From: Cavenderia fasciculata | Lineage: Eukaryota > Evosea > Eumycetozoa > Acytosteliales > Cavenderiaceae | DNA length: 64,000 bases | Direction: 5' to 3' | Assembly: GCF_000203815.1 (NCBI RefSeq) | Contig: NW_004457637.1 | Span: 124,001-188,000, forward strand | Part shown: piece after piece, positions 44,482 to 54,983 of the stretch | Layout of the letters: each line of letters opens with the position of its first letter | Position numbering within the stretch: position 1 is the first letter of the stretch | Translations under genes and position numbers: made by a program | The notes under the pieces: generated by a model | Database searches by the model: none | The model's input: only the letters and a program-made list of their open reading frames with translations | Told to the model about the DNA's origin: nothing

Positions 44482-44485
44482 ATAG
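43699..44485 (+). CDS. Truncated piggyBac transposase with SAP-like domain
   Basis: Two exons (43699..43813, 43878..44485), phases consistent, about 240 residues. An acidic N-terminus is followed by a SAP-type helix-extended-helix ('MNVEKLKQIMVKLHISAKGK' then K-S-D-L-I-D), about residues 50-75, which in host proteins binds AT-rich DNA. Then comes the piggyBac N-terminal domain: 'SIYQLIIDQTNIYMKQKG', 'TLEMGRVDMPSIADYW', 'MSRNQFQAVRAVLHLSDN'. The order and spacing fit DDE_Tnp_1_7 transposases. The protein ends at the element's right inverted repeat ('NFYGRNKVK'), before the three catalytic Asp residues, so it cannot catalyse transposition but could still bind DNA. Confidence 0.75.
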
Positions 44486-44627
44486 GCATTCATAATGGTC
44501 ATCAGTATTGCCATCTTCATCCTGAACTGTGTTCCACAATACCTGCAACAACAAGTAAACATGGTTGTCCTGGCTTTTTTCAACCAGATCGATCATCATT
44601 TGGTGTATCATTTCCAAGTGCATTTGA

Positions 44628-44658
<31 letters not shown>

Positions 44659-46190
44659 CCTTCTTTGTGACGAGTATCTTGATTATTTTCCAAAAAGACT
44701 TTGCCATGTATTGGTAGCCATCACAGCGATCCGTGATGGTATTATTCTCTAGTAATAGTGGTACTATTTTAGGATAATAATCTAGTACTACTTTTACCTT
44801 GTCTTTTTGGTTATCACATAATAATTCCCATTTACAAACAATAGATGGAACATAAAATCGAATGAACCTTAATCCAATTAACTAGTGTCGATTCAAAATC
44901 TTTATACCTATTCTCTGATAATTCATCTGTATATTCTTTTTCAGAGATTATCTCCAATTTTTGACAATATTCATTATCACATTTGTTGAATACTTGTATT
45001 TGATTACTTGCTCTAATCCTTAAGTACCATGGATGTGTCTTCATCTTTGATGGTGGTGGATCCATCAATGATTGCATGAAACGGTCGAATAAAAGTTGAC
45101 TGTTTTGATTGATGCCTTCATTGACCACTACTACCTTTAAAATGAGGAACATCATATTGACATTGACCAGATGCCATACAATTGGGTCAATCAAGTGGTG
45201 GAAATATGGATACACGTCTTTGTTAGATCTAGATTGTTTAAAATCAATGATATCTCAATGATATTTCATTGATATCTCATTGAACTCAATATACTCAATC
45301 CTGGTTAGGACAAGTCAAATATGTAAAGTATTTTGGATAAAATACTAACGACTAACCATCGTCAGTTAGTCGTCTGGATCAACAACTATAAAAAGGATTA
45401 GAATAATCCAATAAAGAGATTCTATATTATATATTCTATTCTATATTCATTATTCATTATTACTATAATATTACTCATTCTATTTATTCATCTTTTATTA
45501 TTATAATTAATAATCATTTACAATCTAATCTAAAGTCATTATTACTATCTATATATTCTATATATTCATATATCTATATATTATTATTATTATATACCTC
45601 TCAAACTAATTATATATTTACCAAGTATCTATATAGTTATTACAGTCTTCAATCATTCCCCACAAGAAATAAAGAGGCGACGTTTTTGTTGGGGATTTTG
45701 AGTTTGATTGAGTTGAGCAATGACTGATTTCATAATGGATGGGAGATAAATAGAAAAATAATTCCAATCCCTCCAATGTCTTTTTGAACTCTTTTGAAGA
45801 AATTGTTGTGCAATTTCAATCTTTTCTCCGGTTTTGATAAAGTGTTGTATCATTTCAAATAGATTTCTTGCAAAATACCTCATTCCCATCTTTGCTCCTA
45901 TCTTTTGTATAATGCCCACTGCCCTTTCTTTTTGTCTAGCTCCCGTTTTATATAATAATAGCTTTAGCATTATTGGGAATATTCGTGATGATGACTGTTG
46001 GTAGTATATGAAAGTATAAGTATTTTTGTTCATTATTAATATTATTAAAAAATCTATTCAACACAACATACATATTTAAATTGAATTGGGTCAATGTAAT
46101 CAACAAAGTTCACTCAATAGAGATTTACACCAGATTGAAGAAAAGATTCTATTAGATCGAGTAAACGTTGTATAACTTTTGATTGATTTG
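44482..46190 (-). pseudogene. Family copy E, broken and interrupted
   Basis: Closely similar to copy D over the third intron and last exon, but with at least two deletions relative to D (near 44850 and near 45010), no recognisable exons 1 and 2, and a solo LTR inside the last exon (45221..45644). Its 3' end is separated by the piggyBac derivative and reappears at about 43000..43052. The Gln run has 9 residues. The 5' part decays into unrelated sequence near 46190. It is certainly not translated as a family protein. Confidence 0.85.
45221..45644. mobile_element. Solo LTR, Ty1/copia-like
   Basis: A 424-bp insertion in family copy E, begins TGTTAGA and ends TTACA, and is flanked by a 5-bp target duplication GTCTT (45216..45220 and 45645..45649). 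Comparison with the uninterrupted sequence of copy D shows the exact boundaries. A TATAAAAAG box lies near 45388. TG..CA ends, a TGTTAGA start and a 5-bp duplication fit copia-type elements. Orientation is tentatively plus from the TATA box. No internal region is present, as expected after recombination between two LTRs. The intact target duplication suggests a fairly young fossil. Confidence 0.8.
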
Positions 46191-46736
46191 ATGAAGCAAA
46201 AAAAAGATTTATTTCAAATCTTGAAAACAGTAGTAAGAAATGACCAACAAGGATGGTTTAACACTTCATCTAGGTACAAGATATAAATATATATTAGAGG
46301 GTACAAAAAAAATGAGGCAAAGTTATGAGAAATAATAATAATAAACTTTAAGAAGGCACTGGACGAGAAGTCATACACAAAATTACTATTGAACAAGATT
46401 AGTTTTTATCAATAAAACTTGAAAAAGCAAGGAGAATAGATGCGAAAGGAATGATGATGATGATACATAATTCTAGACTATTACAATAATAATAATTTTA
46501 ACTGTGACTTGCAGACCTCCCTTTTTACCAAAATAAAATTAATTAATAATTAATTAATTATTAATTATTTTTTATTTATATATTGATGATGACGCTACTC
46601 TCATTCCTATTCCTATTTTGGAGGTATTATTATTATTATCACATCATTTAACTTTACAAAAATACATACATATAAATTTATATATATACATAAAAATAAT
46701 TAAAATTAATTATTATCTGTTTCAATCTATAAAATA
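46191..46736. other. Intergenic spacer before the Cys-rich surface protein
   Basis: About 550 nt. A short plus-strand open stretch near 46170..46285 is of mixed composition but too short to assign. An ATTAATTA palindromic run lies near 46545. The 3' part is the promoter and leader of the gene at 46737. Confidence 0.4.
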
Positions 46737-47669
46737 ATGTTTAAATTAGTATTATTGATTTTGGCAAGTTTGGTGATTGCTAGTTATGGTTTGGAATTGA
46801 GAACTATTGTCTATAGTGGAGCTGGATGTATCGGTAATCCAATAGGATTGTCTAGTTCGAAATATTGCTTCAATGTCAGTTTGACAGACTCGTCGAGACA
46901 AATTACCAATTGTTCGCTCTACGGTGTACTCGGTGGTCCGTATGCTCTCAATACTTGTATCAACAGTAGCTCTAATCTTCAGTCATACCGTAATATCCTC
47001 GTCAACAATACCCAGACCACTCCAGCCCGTGTCCAAGGATACTGCTCCCGTATCTTGTTTGTCACTTTGAATCCCAACAACAATGGTAGCCAAGGTAATC
47101 AATCGTCGTCGTCGTCCAACGTCACCTGTGACCGTATCATTGTCGATTCCTTTGTCAACGGCTCGTGTTTCTGGGCCGGCAATCTCACCCGTACCAACCC
47201 ACAAACCAACGAGACCATCTCGGTACAGAGATACATCAAGTCAGTGTGCAACGACACTGGTATCACCAACTACCGATGTGAAAACACATGTGACGCTGCC
47301 AACTGTACCCTCTGGACAACTGATGTCAGAACTCAACAAGTGTGTCCACTCACACCTGCCAGATCGTTGATTCACATGTTGACCAATTCATCTACCATCA
47401 ATGGAAATGATTCGTCTACTACTACCACTGGTATGACAATGAATATGACTACTGGTATGCCAATGACCACTACAACTACTGGTGAACCAATGACAACTGC
47501 TACCACTGGTATGCCAATGACCACTACAACTACCGGTGAACCAATGACTACTGGCGAACCAATGACAACTGCTACTGGTGTTGAACAACCTCCAAGTGCT
47601 GCTTCATTCATCACTCCTTCTTTATCTCTTTTCTTCATTTTAATCACTCTTTACAACACTTTCTTTTAA
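46737..47669 (+). CDS. Cys-rich secreted protein with GPI-type anchor signal
   Basis: Single exon, 310 residues. Residues 1-18 are a signal peptide ('MFKLVLLILASLVIASYG'). The ectodomain (about 20-220) has some dozen Cys and many N-x-S/T sites, suggesting a disulfide-rich, heavily glycosylated fold. A Thr-rich stalk follows with repeats of 'GMPMTTTTTGEPMTT' (about residues 228-282), a likely O-glycosylated spacer. It ends in a hydrophobic segment ('SLSLFFILITLYNTFF') with no cytoplasmic tail, the pattern of a GPI-attachment signal. I do not recognise the ectodomain family. The middle part has GC-richer codons than its surroundings. Confidence 0.8.
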   Translation: MFKLVLLILASLVIASYGLELRTIVYSGAGCIGNPIGLSSSKYCFNVSLTDSSRQITNCSLYGVLGGPYALNTCINSSSNLQSYRNILVNNTQTTPARVQGYCSRILFVTLNPNNNGSQGNQSSSSSNVTCDRIIVDSFVNGSCFWAGNLTRTNPQTNETISVQRYIKSVCNDTGITNYRCENTCDAANCTLWTTDVRTQQVCPLTPARSLIHMLTNSSTINGNDSSTTTTGMTMNMTTGMPMTTTTTGEPMTTATTGMPMTTTTTGEPMTTGEPMTTATGVEQPPSAASFITPSLSLFFILITLYNTFF

Positions 47670-48690
47670 AAGAATTAATCTTCTTTTATTCTTTTAGATT
47701 TTTAGTAGCACAATGAAACGAATGATCTTCAACCATGAAAAATAATTAAATAAAAAAAATTAAATCTGAGTATTAAAAGTTTCATGGTGCGGCTCAAAAG
47801 TTGTCCTTTGGGCCACAATGCAAGATACTGCTCACATTTGGTATAGATAACAAAAATTATAATTATATGATCACCAACAAAATCGAAAATATTATATTTT
47901 CTCCCCATTAATTTTTTTTTTGTTTTATAAAACTTAGCGTCTTTGAACTTTCTTTGTCATTATCTCTATCATTATCGCATGTGTATCTGTAACAACACAA
48001 TCAGAAAGATATTATTTGAATCACACAATGATCAAACAATGAACTAAAGTCATAGTTCATGACACACAAGATTATTTGTGATTACAAATAATATCAATAA
48101 AAGATATCAAAGGTTGGGTACAGATACGACGCTTTCATACCCGGTCAGTGTACGAATCGATGCTTTCTCGGCGCGATAACGAATAAAATCCAATAACTTT
48201 GTGACACGGATGGGTTACAACTCGACATTATATTCGCAACTACACATCATCACGATGGTTTGAAAATGTCTATTAAAGCTCGTGGACACGGATATTTTCA
48301 AACGATCGTCAGAGAAATCTAGACTTGGGATTTCTCAAAAACCATGGTGGGGTTGATAGGTGAAAGGTGGCCTCATGACATCACACACCTAAAATCGAAA
48401 AGAGTAAGTCAACTCTTCAGTGTTGGATATTTTATTCCCTCTCATCATCACATATCTTCCTCCTACATCTTCAAACCATTATTTTAAAAGAACCCATCCA
48501 AAGAAAAAAGTCGAGGTGGGCCTCAAAAGCATAAATAGACGAGACAATAGGACCAAGCAAACATTTTAAAATTTTACTATTAAAAAATTATAGTTTTAGT
48601 TTAAAGTTCACCTCAATTCCCTTTTAAATAGGAACCATTATAAACAGAAGAGATATATACTTTTTTATTTAAATATATAGAGATTATAAA
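47670..48690. other. Intergenic region with candidate structured RNA
   Basis: About 1 kb without a gene. The part 48110-48410 is less AT-rich than other spacers and contains two adjacent stem-loops: arms 48253..48270 with 48291..48308 (16 of 18 pair) and arms 48312..48319 with 48329..48336 (8 of 8 pair). I saw no tRNA signature and could not match a known snRNA, SRP or RNase P motif. The last 200 nt presumably carry the promoter of the PQ-loop gene. Confidence 0.4.
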
Positions 48691-49633
48691 ATGGACAGTC
48701 CTGCCGCAGCAAATGTCTTTGGATATATTGGAGTTGTTTTATGGAGTATTCAATTACTACCACAAATCAGATGGAATTATATTAGAAAGAGTACAGAGGG
48801 TGTATCTATTCTCTGTTTTAGTTGTTGGTATATTGGAGGTCTCGTGTTTTGCCCTTACCTTGTGGCTACAGAGAGTGCCGTTCCTCTTATCCTTCAAATT
48901 GCTCTCTTTTCAATTTTAATTCTTGTCATTTTATTTCAACATTGTTATTACGATAAGTATGTATATAGTTTAGAGTATAGTGCAGTTGTCGAACAAAATA
49001 GGATGTGATCATTCTTCATCATCAAACCCGTTGACGAATTATTCGTTTTCTCTAACCATCCTGGATTTTTTTTTTTTCAAAATATCTATCTCTCTTTTTT
49101 TTTTTCTATTTAGAAAAATTGATCCAAAGAAATTATATATTTCATTAGCAATTATTATAGCTGTATCTGTTGGTATTGCATATGGTCTCTATGCGCTGTT
49201 GGATCATTTCATAGATTATGATTTTGAAATTTCTTTGACCATTACAATTATCTCTGCTTCTTTGATGGCTGGTGGTTTTATTCCAGCTGTCTATGAAATC
49301 CTCAAATCTCAATCTGCCGAAGGTCTCAGTCGTATCTTTGTGGCCATGGATTTCCTTGGTGGTACCGCTTCCATCTTGTCACTTGTCTTTGCTCCACCCT
49401 TTGACTACATGTCGTTTGCCAATTTCGTGATCGTCCCCTGTTTTGAGGGCACCATTTTCTTTTTGAGTTTCTACTATGGAACTCAAGTCAAGACCAAGGA
49501 TATCGAGTATGAAGAACCAACCCTCCACTTTAACCGTAGTTTGACTAGATCCCGTAGAGCTACCACTCAATCACGTGCTGAGATGTCGACCATGGACAAC
49601 AAGAGTTCACAACCATCATCGATTGTCATTTAA
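48691..49633 (+). CDS. PQ-loop repeat membrane protein
   Basis: Two exons (48691..48956, 49114..49633), phase 2 join, 261 residues with about seven hydrophobic helices. The first PQ-loop is clear: 'IQLLPQIRWNYIRKSTEGVS'. The second is degenerate, 'FIPAVYEILKSQSAEGLS', with Pro-Ala in place of Pro-Gln but the same following Glu-Gly-Leu-Ser. The family includes lysosomal cystine and cationic amino-acid exporters (cystinosin, SLC66 group); a lysosomal or contractile-vacuole transporter is the likeliest role but the substrate cannot be read from sequence. The C-terminal 45 residues are Ser/Arg/Thr-rich and cytosolic-looking. Confidence 0.85.
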
Positions 49634-50036
49634 ATCATGTATCTTACAAAAGTAAAAGTACATGGCGTATCCTAAAGTAGTTACTACTTTGGGACAGAGG
49701 CTTAAAAAACAACAAACAAACAAACAAATATATATATATATAGGCATATAGATTGTGGATAAAGGGGCAGGATAAATATAATATAAATTGGTTTGAGGCA
49801 TATAAATTTTTTAAAACCAATTTTGTTTGTTTCCTCTCCCTCCATCTTTCCACCAACTCCCTCCCAACAACAATAATAATAATAATAACAAATATATAAA
49901 AATGAACCGTCACACAACCATTATTACTCAAAAAATTTAAATTAAATAAATCATTTTCTTTATTTTTGATTGATTCCTAAATAACAAATATTAATATTTA
50001 TCTATTTTTACTATTTATATTTATATATTAAATTAT
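49634..50036. other. Convergent 3' spacer
   Basis: About 400 nt between convergent genes. It holds an ACAA run and a TA run near 49720-49740, then AT-rich DNA. No coding signal; the open stretches on the minus strand are low-complexity. Confidence 0.5.
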
Positions 50037-53000
50037 TTATTTATTTATTTTTTTGTAAGCTGCTTTTTTTGGAGTAGCTTTTTTAGATGGAGTTTGAACA
50101 TTGGGAGATGGTTCTGGAGTATTTTCCTTTTTAGATGATTTTTTGATTGGTTCTTGAACCTTTTCTTCAGTTTGATTATTTTCAGTTTCGTTATTATTAT
50201 TATTACTATCAGTTATTCTCTTTCTCTTATTATCTTCTGTTATTATTTCATTATCATTGTCAAAGAAATTTTTAAGTTTACTAAATTTACCCTTCTTTTC
50301 TTTTTTCGATGGTGTCAATGGTTGTGATGGTGTTGTTGGTAAAGTTGATGCAGTTGTAGTTGTAGTGGTTGTAGATGTACTAGCAGACTTGTAATTTCTA
50401 TTAAAATTCTTATTTACTTTTGGTTGAGCTGGTGTTTCCTCTACTACAACAGCAGTAGAAACAGTAGTATTGGTAGCACTGTTGACATTTGCTGATTTCT
50501 TATTTTTGTTTCTTAAAATTGATTTCTTATTCTTTTTTTCTCCACCGTCTTTCATTTCAATGTCTTGATCCTTTTGGTCGGCTTGAGAATTCTTGGTGAT
50601 CAACATTGAATCCATAAACGATTGATAGATTGATTGAACACCTGGAATAATATGAGAGGCAGAGTTGAAGAGATCGGATGAAGATTGGTTGGTGACAGAG
50701 AGGGTGTTTTGGTCGATTTCTTGGAGCTCCTCCAAAATGCTATCCTTGATGTTGGCGGTGGAGGTGGCAGAGGTGGTGGAACGTTTGTTCTTTTTGTCAC
50801 CTCCGTCTTCGGTACCGGGTTGAGACTTTTGTTTAAAGAGGTCGATACGTTGGTTGACAGATTCTTCGCGACGGATCATGCTGATGTTGTTGGCCTCGAG
50901 GAGACGGGCGTTGGCAGCCGAGATGCTCTCTGGCGAGGTGGTGAGTGCCGAGATAAAGTTGTGGTGGATGGTGTAGTAGAGGAGGGCGTGGCCGTGCTCG
51001 TGGTCCTTGCCAAAGGCGAGATGGGTGGTGCGCGAGGGGTGGAACGAGATGTGCTCGAGCTCGTACGCCTGGTTGAGGATGACGATTGCGTTGGCGTCCA
51101 TGCCATTCGAGTAGTGTGACGAACTGCCGTGCTCGACCGAGAAGGCGAGTGCGACAAGCTCGCGTTGTGCATCGACGGCACATGCGTAGGGGGTCGATGG
51201 GATGACAAGCACCTCTTCATTGGTGGTCACATCCCACACGCACGCACCCTTGGTCTTGTAGACGAGCAAGATGTGTGCGGGGTTGGCGAGGAAATGGACG
51301 CTGGCCAATGGATCCAATGTCGTACGACTGATCGTTGCAACCAAGGCAGGACTAGCACACACCGACCACAAACTAACAACATGACCTGTTGCAAAGGCGA
51401 CAGTTGACCCATCCAATGAAAAGGAGATGGCTGAGCACTTGAGAGCTTGTTGACTACCCGTAAAGATACAGTTCCAAATAGGAGTACCTTCGACCAACAC
51501 ACGCTTCCACAATTTGAAGTCAGTGACACTGCCTGTGGCGAGGATAGGTAGGGTTGGATGGAACTGCATGGCCGTGACGATATCCTTGTGTGGCAGCGCG
51601 ATGCTGTAGGCCAAGGTAGGCTGCTTCTTGGAACGGTCCCAAAACTTGACAATCTTGTCGGCAAACGTGTCGTCGTGGTGGCCAACGTTGCTGCTGCTTG
51701 TTTTCGTGTTGGTTGGCACGTATTCATAGGTGGCCATGATCTTCTCGGCTGCGTGCAAGGCCACTAAAGCAACCTTGGGTTCATTGACGTGGATGTCGAG
51801 TGTGACGCCGTTGGGTGAGTTGGCAGGTGTCTTGGAGCCACGGATGGTGGTGGGGATGACCGTGTTGAGGGGTGGTGCGACGGTGAGCTGGCGGATGGCG
51901 CTGTGCTGGAAGTTGTAAAACTGCACGTACCCATCTTGTCCGTTAAAGACGAGCGAGTCGGTCAGCGCATCGGCGTGCAACGACTCGATCGGGTTATTCT
52001 CGCCGTATCGAATACCAGTGATACGGTGGTGAGCAGTACGCTCGAGCACGTCGATAAACACAATCGCGTTGGTCGACAATGCGACAGCGACCAAATTACC
52101 CTGGATGCTCAACGAACGGACCGTCCCTCCCAATCTAGGCACTACAACTCTTTGACCAAGTGACAACTTCCAAATAACAATCGCTTGTTCAAATCCACCA
52201 GAAACCAATAACTTTCCATCACCCGAGTATGCAATAGCTGTAACGGGTCCTGGATGCCAATGTAAATATGATCTATCAAAGTTTCCAGTTGTCATTGTTT
52301 CCTTATCTCCTTGTTTCTTATTATTCTTATTATTCTTATTTTGATTATTTTGATTTTGATTATTTTGTTCAAAGAGAGATGATACATTGACAGTATAGAT
52401 TCTACCTTTCATTGTACCATAGGATAGAGAGGTTGAACCAGATTCAGGGGAGAACTCGAGGGTGGTGAGTTGGTGCTCCGAGGCGATTCTGCGAACTGCC
52501 TTGGTTGGCACGTGACAGACGTATGCCTTGGAGGTTGAGTAGGCAGCCACATACTGACCGTCGCTACTCACACCAATACCGCGTAAAAAGGTGCCAGTGA
52601 TCAAGCTATCGGTAGCATGTGTCGATGCAGCTGCCACCTGGCTCTCTACACGTTCGATCGACACCTTTTTATTGCCAACATGTTGACCATTCTTGAGTGC
52701 AATAATCGTCTGTACTTGTTTCTCATCCTTGACTGTTACAATTGCCGATGTAGTAGTATCATGATATACTTTATATAATAATAATTCTTGTTGTTGTTTT
52801 TGACCTTTTTTTGTTTGTTGTTGAGGTTGACCTAAAAACTGTGTAATCACATCATCTGGTGTATTGATACTAAGATTTGAAATACGTATTTGGTATAATG
52901 GTTGTTGAGGATGTTGTTGTTGTTGTTGTTGTTTAGTTGGTGTAGAGGTAGAAGTAGAGGGTGTTTGATTATCCAAAGAATCAATAATATCAGAGATATT

Positions 53001-53533
53001 ACGACGTAATACTCCAGATGGAGTGGTGATGTAGAGGATGGTTGGGTTGGATGGATCAGTGGCCATGTTGGTGATCATGTCTGCAATCTTGACAGCCTTT
53101 GACTTGACGATGTTGCTGAGGGTGGCGTCGAGCTCAATGACCGAGACTGACCCCATCATCGACACGACGATCATGTTGCGGTCGGCTTTGAGTTGTTTGG
53201 TTGGTGTATGCATACATGTGATGAATGACTCCATCGCAATCTCTGCTCTCTTTATATTCTCTGTATTATTAAATATGATTACTTTATTCAATGTACTTGT
53301 AATAAAATATCTATAATAATCATTTATATAAACAAAATGCAAGTAGAGTAGAGTAAGAGTAGAGTAAGAGTAAGTAAGAGTAAAGAGTAGAGGGTAGGGA
53401 AGTTGTAGAGGAGTTTAACTTACTTGTCGATAAAGATAGGACTGACATTAACAATACTACCACCAGAGCTAAAGTCGATGCTGTTCCATTGTGGTACAGC
53501 TTCGTTTGTTGTTGTTGTTGTAGATACTGCCAT
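50037..53533 (-). CDS. WD-repeat protein, WDR75/Utp17-like ribosome-biogenesis factor
   Basis: Two exons (53424..53533, 50037..53310), phase 2 join, about 1127 residues. WD-type repeats fill most of the first 800. The stretch 'YLHWHPGPVTAIAYSGDGKL' followed by 'LLVSGGFEQAIVIWK' and 'VVPRLGGTVRSLSI' has the same order and wording as human WDR75, as do 'LPHKDIVTAMQFHP' and the late segment 'IIPGVQSIYQSFMDSMLI'. WDR75/Utp17 is part of the t-UTP complex of the small-subunit processome in the nucleolus and promotes early pre-rRNA processing; the role here is inferred. Gln and Asn runs are inserted between repeats (about 145-150 and 320-345). The C-terminal 250 residues are Lys/Ser-rich, with basic clusters suitable for nucleolar targeting. 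The mid-gene is GC-rich. Confidence 0.85.
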
Positions 53534-54983
53534 TATTATCTATCGAACTATATATATATATATATATATAACTCTCTTACTCTTTCTCTCTCTCTCTTAA
53601 TGATCAAATACGTGTATCAAGTATAGATCCCGAGTAATACAAAGAAAGAAAGAAAGAAATTTAAACTACTCACGCACAAATTGGATGGATGGTCAGAGAA
53701 AGCAAGCAAAACCGAACGAGACGAACTTTATCTTTTTTTTTTTTTTAATTTTTTGGCTACCTGTATTTTGGGAGGTAGGATGAACATGTGTTCATTCTTA
53801 TTCTTAATATTATATATTTATAAATATAAAGTAGTATTTATTTCTTTTAACGGATTGTCGCATTATTGCAGTTTACTGGGCAGTCTTTGGCTCCCCGCAT
53901 CGAAAGCACCCCTAGCGATTTGACAACACTACTACCATATTTCCCTTTTTAAGGTACCAAAAGAGTATCAGTTGCTCGATTGGGTCAAGTAGTGCTGTCA
54001 AATCGAAGAACCAAGTCATTGTGATATTGTAGTACCGACAGATCTTTAGGGAAATTAATTGTTACGAACATTTCAAGGCGCCTATCCATTATTCTCGGTG
54101 CTGGATTGTTTAACCTTTGTCCGCCAATCCTCAAATGATGACAAGTCTCACAACATTGGTAAGTAGGTTTATTTGTAGTCTATGCACATTCTACAGAGTC
54201 TGAAGACTCATCGAATACAAGAGTTGGCATCGTTTTACAGGAGATCCACATCTTCAAAGAATATAAACAAGACAATATTGGTATTATTAGGTATAGCAAT
54301 AGAGATGTAAAAGAATGGCTGGCTAAATGCGAATATCTTTTTGTTTCTCTTTTTAAATTGATAAAATCATTATCGCATTTGGCCAGCTATTCTCCCTTCC
54401 CGAGTTTTCGTTCATGCATGAAAAATGTATCTCATATAGGTATCATTGATAGCACTGATAATAGAAGCAACGGTATTATAACCAATACCTATCAAATCAG
54501 ATGCTGTCACAGAAGTGCAACCAGCCTGATTGATCCAAAATGAAAGCAAGACTTTGTTCGGTTTCTACAACTCGAAGTTTGTTTGTTGTTGTTGTTATTG
54601 TTTTTGATGTAGATGACATGATGATGATTAAAATGAAACTGATCTATTAAAGCAATATTGATTATTGTTATCAGAAGGAATGATTTTGATCATCACTGAT
54701 GCAACTAACTAACTACTATAATTAAAAAAAAAAAAAAACTATATTACAATAATCAAGGTTCAGACTATGCACATACCATATAAATTTATTTGATTTTTTT
54801 TAATTAATTTTTAATTTCTAAGACCCCACATGATTTGCACATTATACATTTTCACAAGCATATTATACATTACATTTACATTCATTCATTCATTTATAAC
54901 ATACATAAACAGCAGCAGTAACAACAACAACAAAAACAGTAACATCATAATATTATACAGTCTTGTCTTAGTCAACATATAAC
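53534..54983. other. Intergenic region with long inverted repeats and a possible coding relic
   Basis: About 1.45 kb. Arms 53916..53933 and 53988..54005 pair at 17 of 18 positions; arms near 54313..54335 and 54371..54392 pair at about 19 of 22. A plus-strand open stretch at 54184..54543 has balanced composition ('RVGIVLQEIHIFKEYKQDN', 'RDVKEWLAKCEYLF') unlike neighbouring spacers, and a shorter one precedes it, but there is no start, no safe splice and no recognisable family. It may be a decayed gene, a foldback transposon fragment or a non-coding RNA locus. The 3' part carries the promoter of the PHAF1-like gene. Confidence 0.4.

Noticed and set aside
48115-48200. Possible RNase P, SRP or tRNA gene in the 48 kb spacer
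   Set aside because: Single words resemble such RNAs but the required conserved motifs and their spacing are absent.
50685-51119. Plus-strand open stretch of 144 codons opposite the WDR75-like gene
   Set aside because: Antisense shadow in GC-rich coding DNA.
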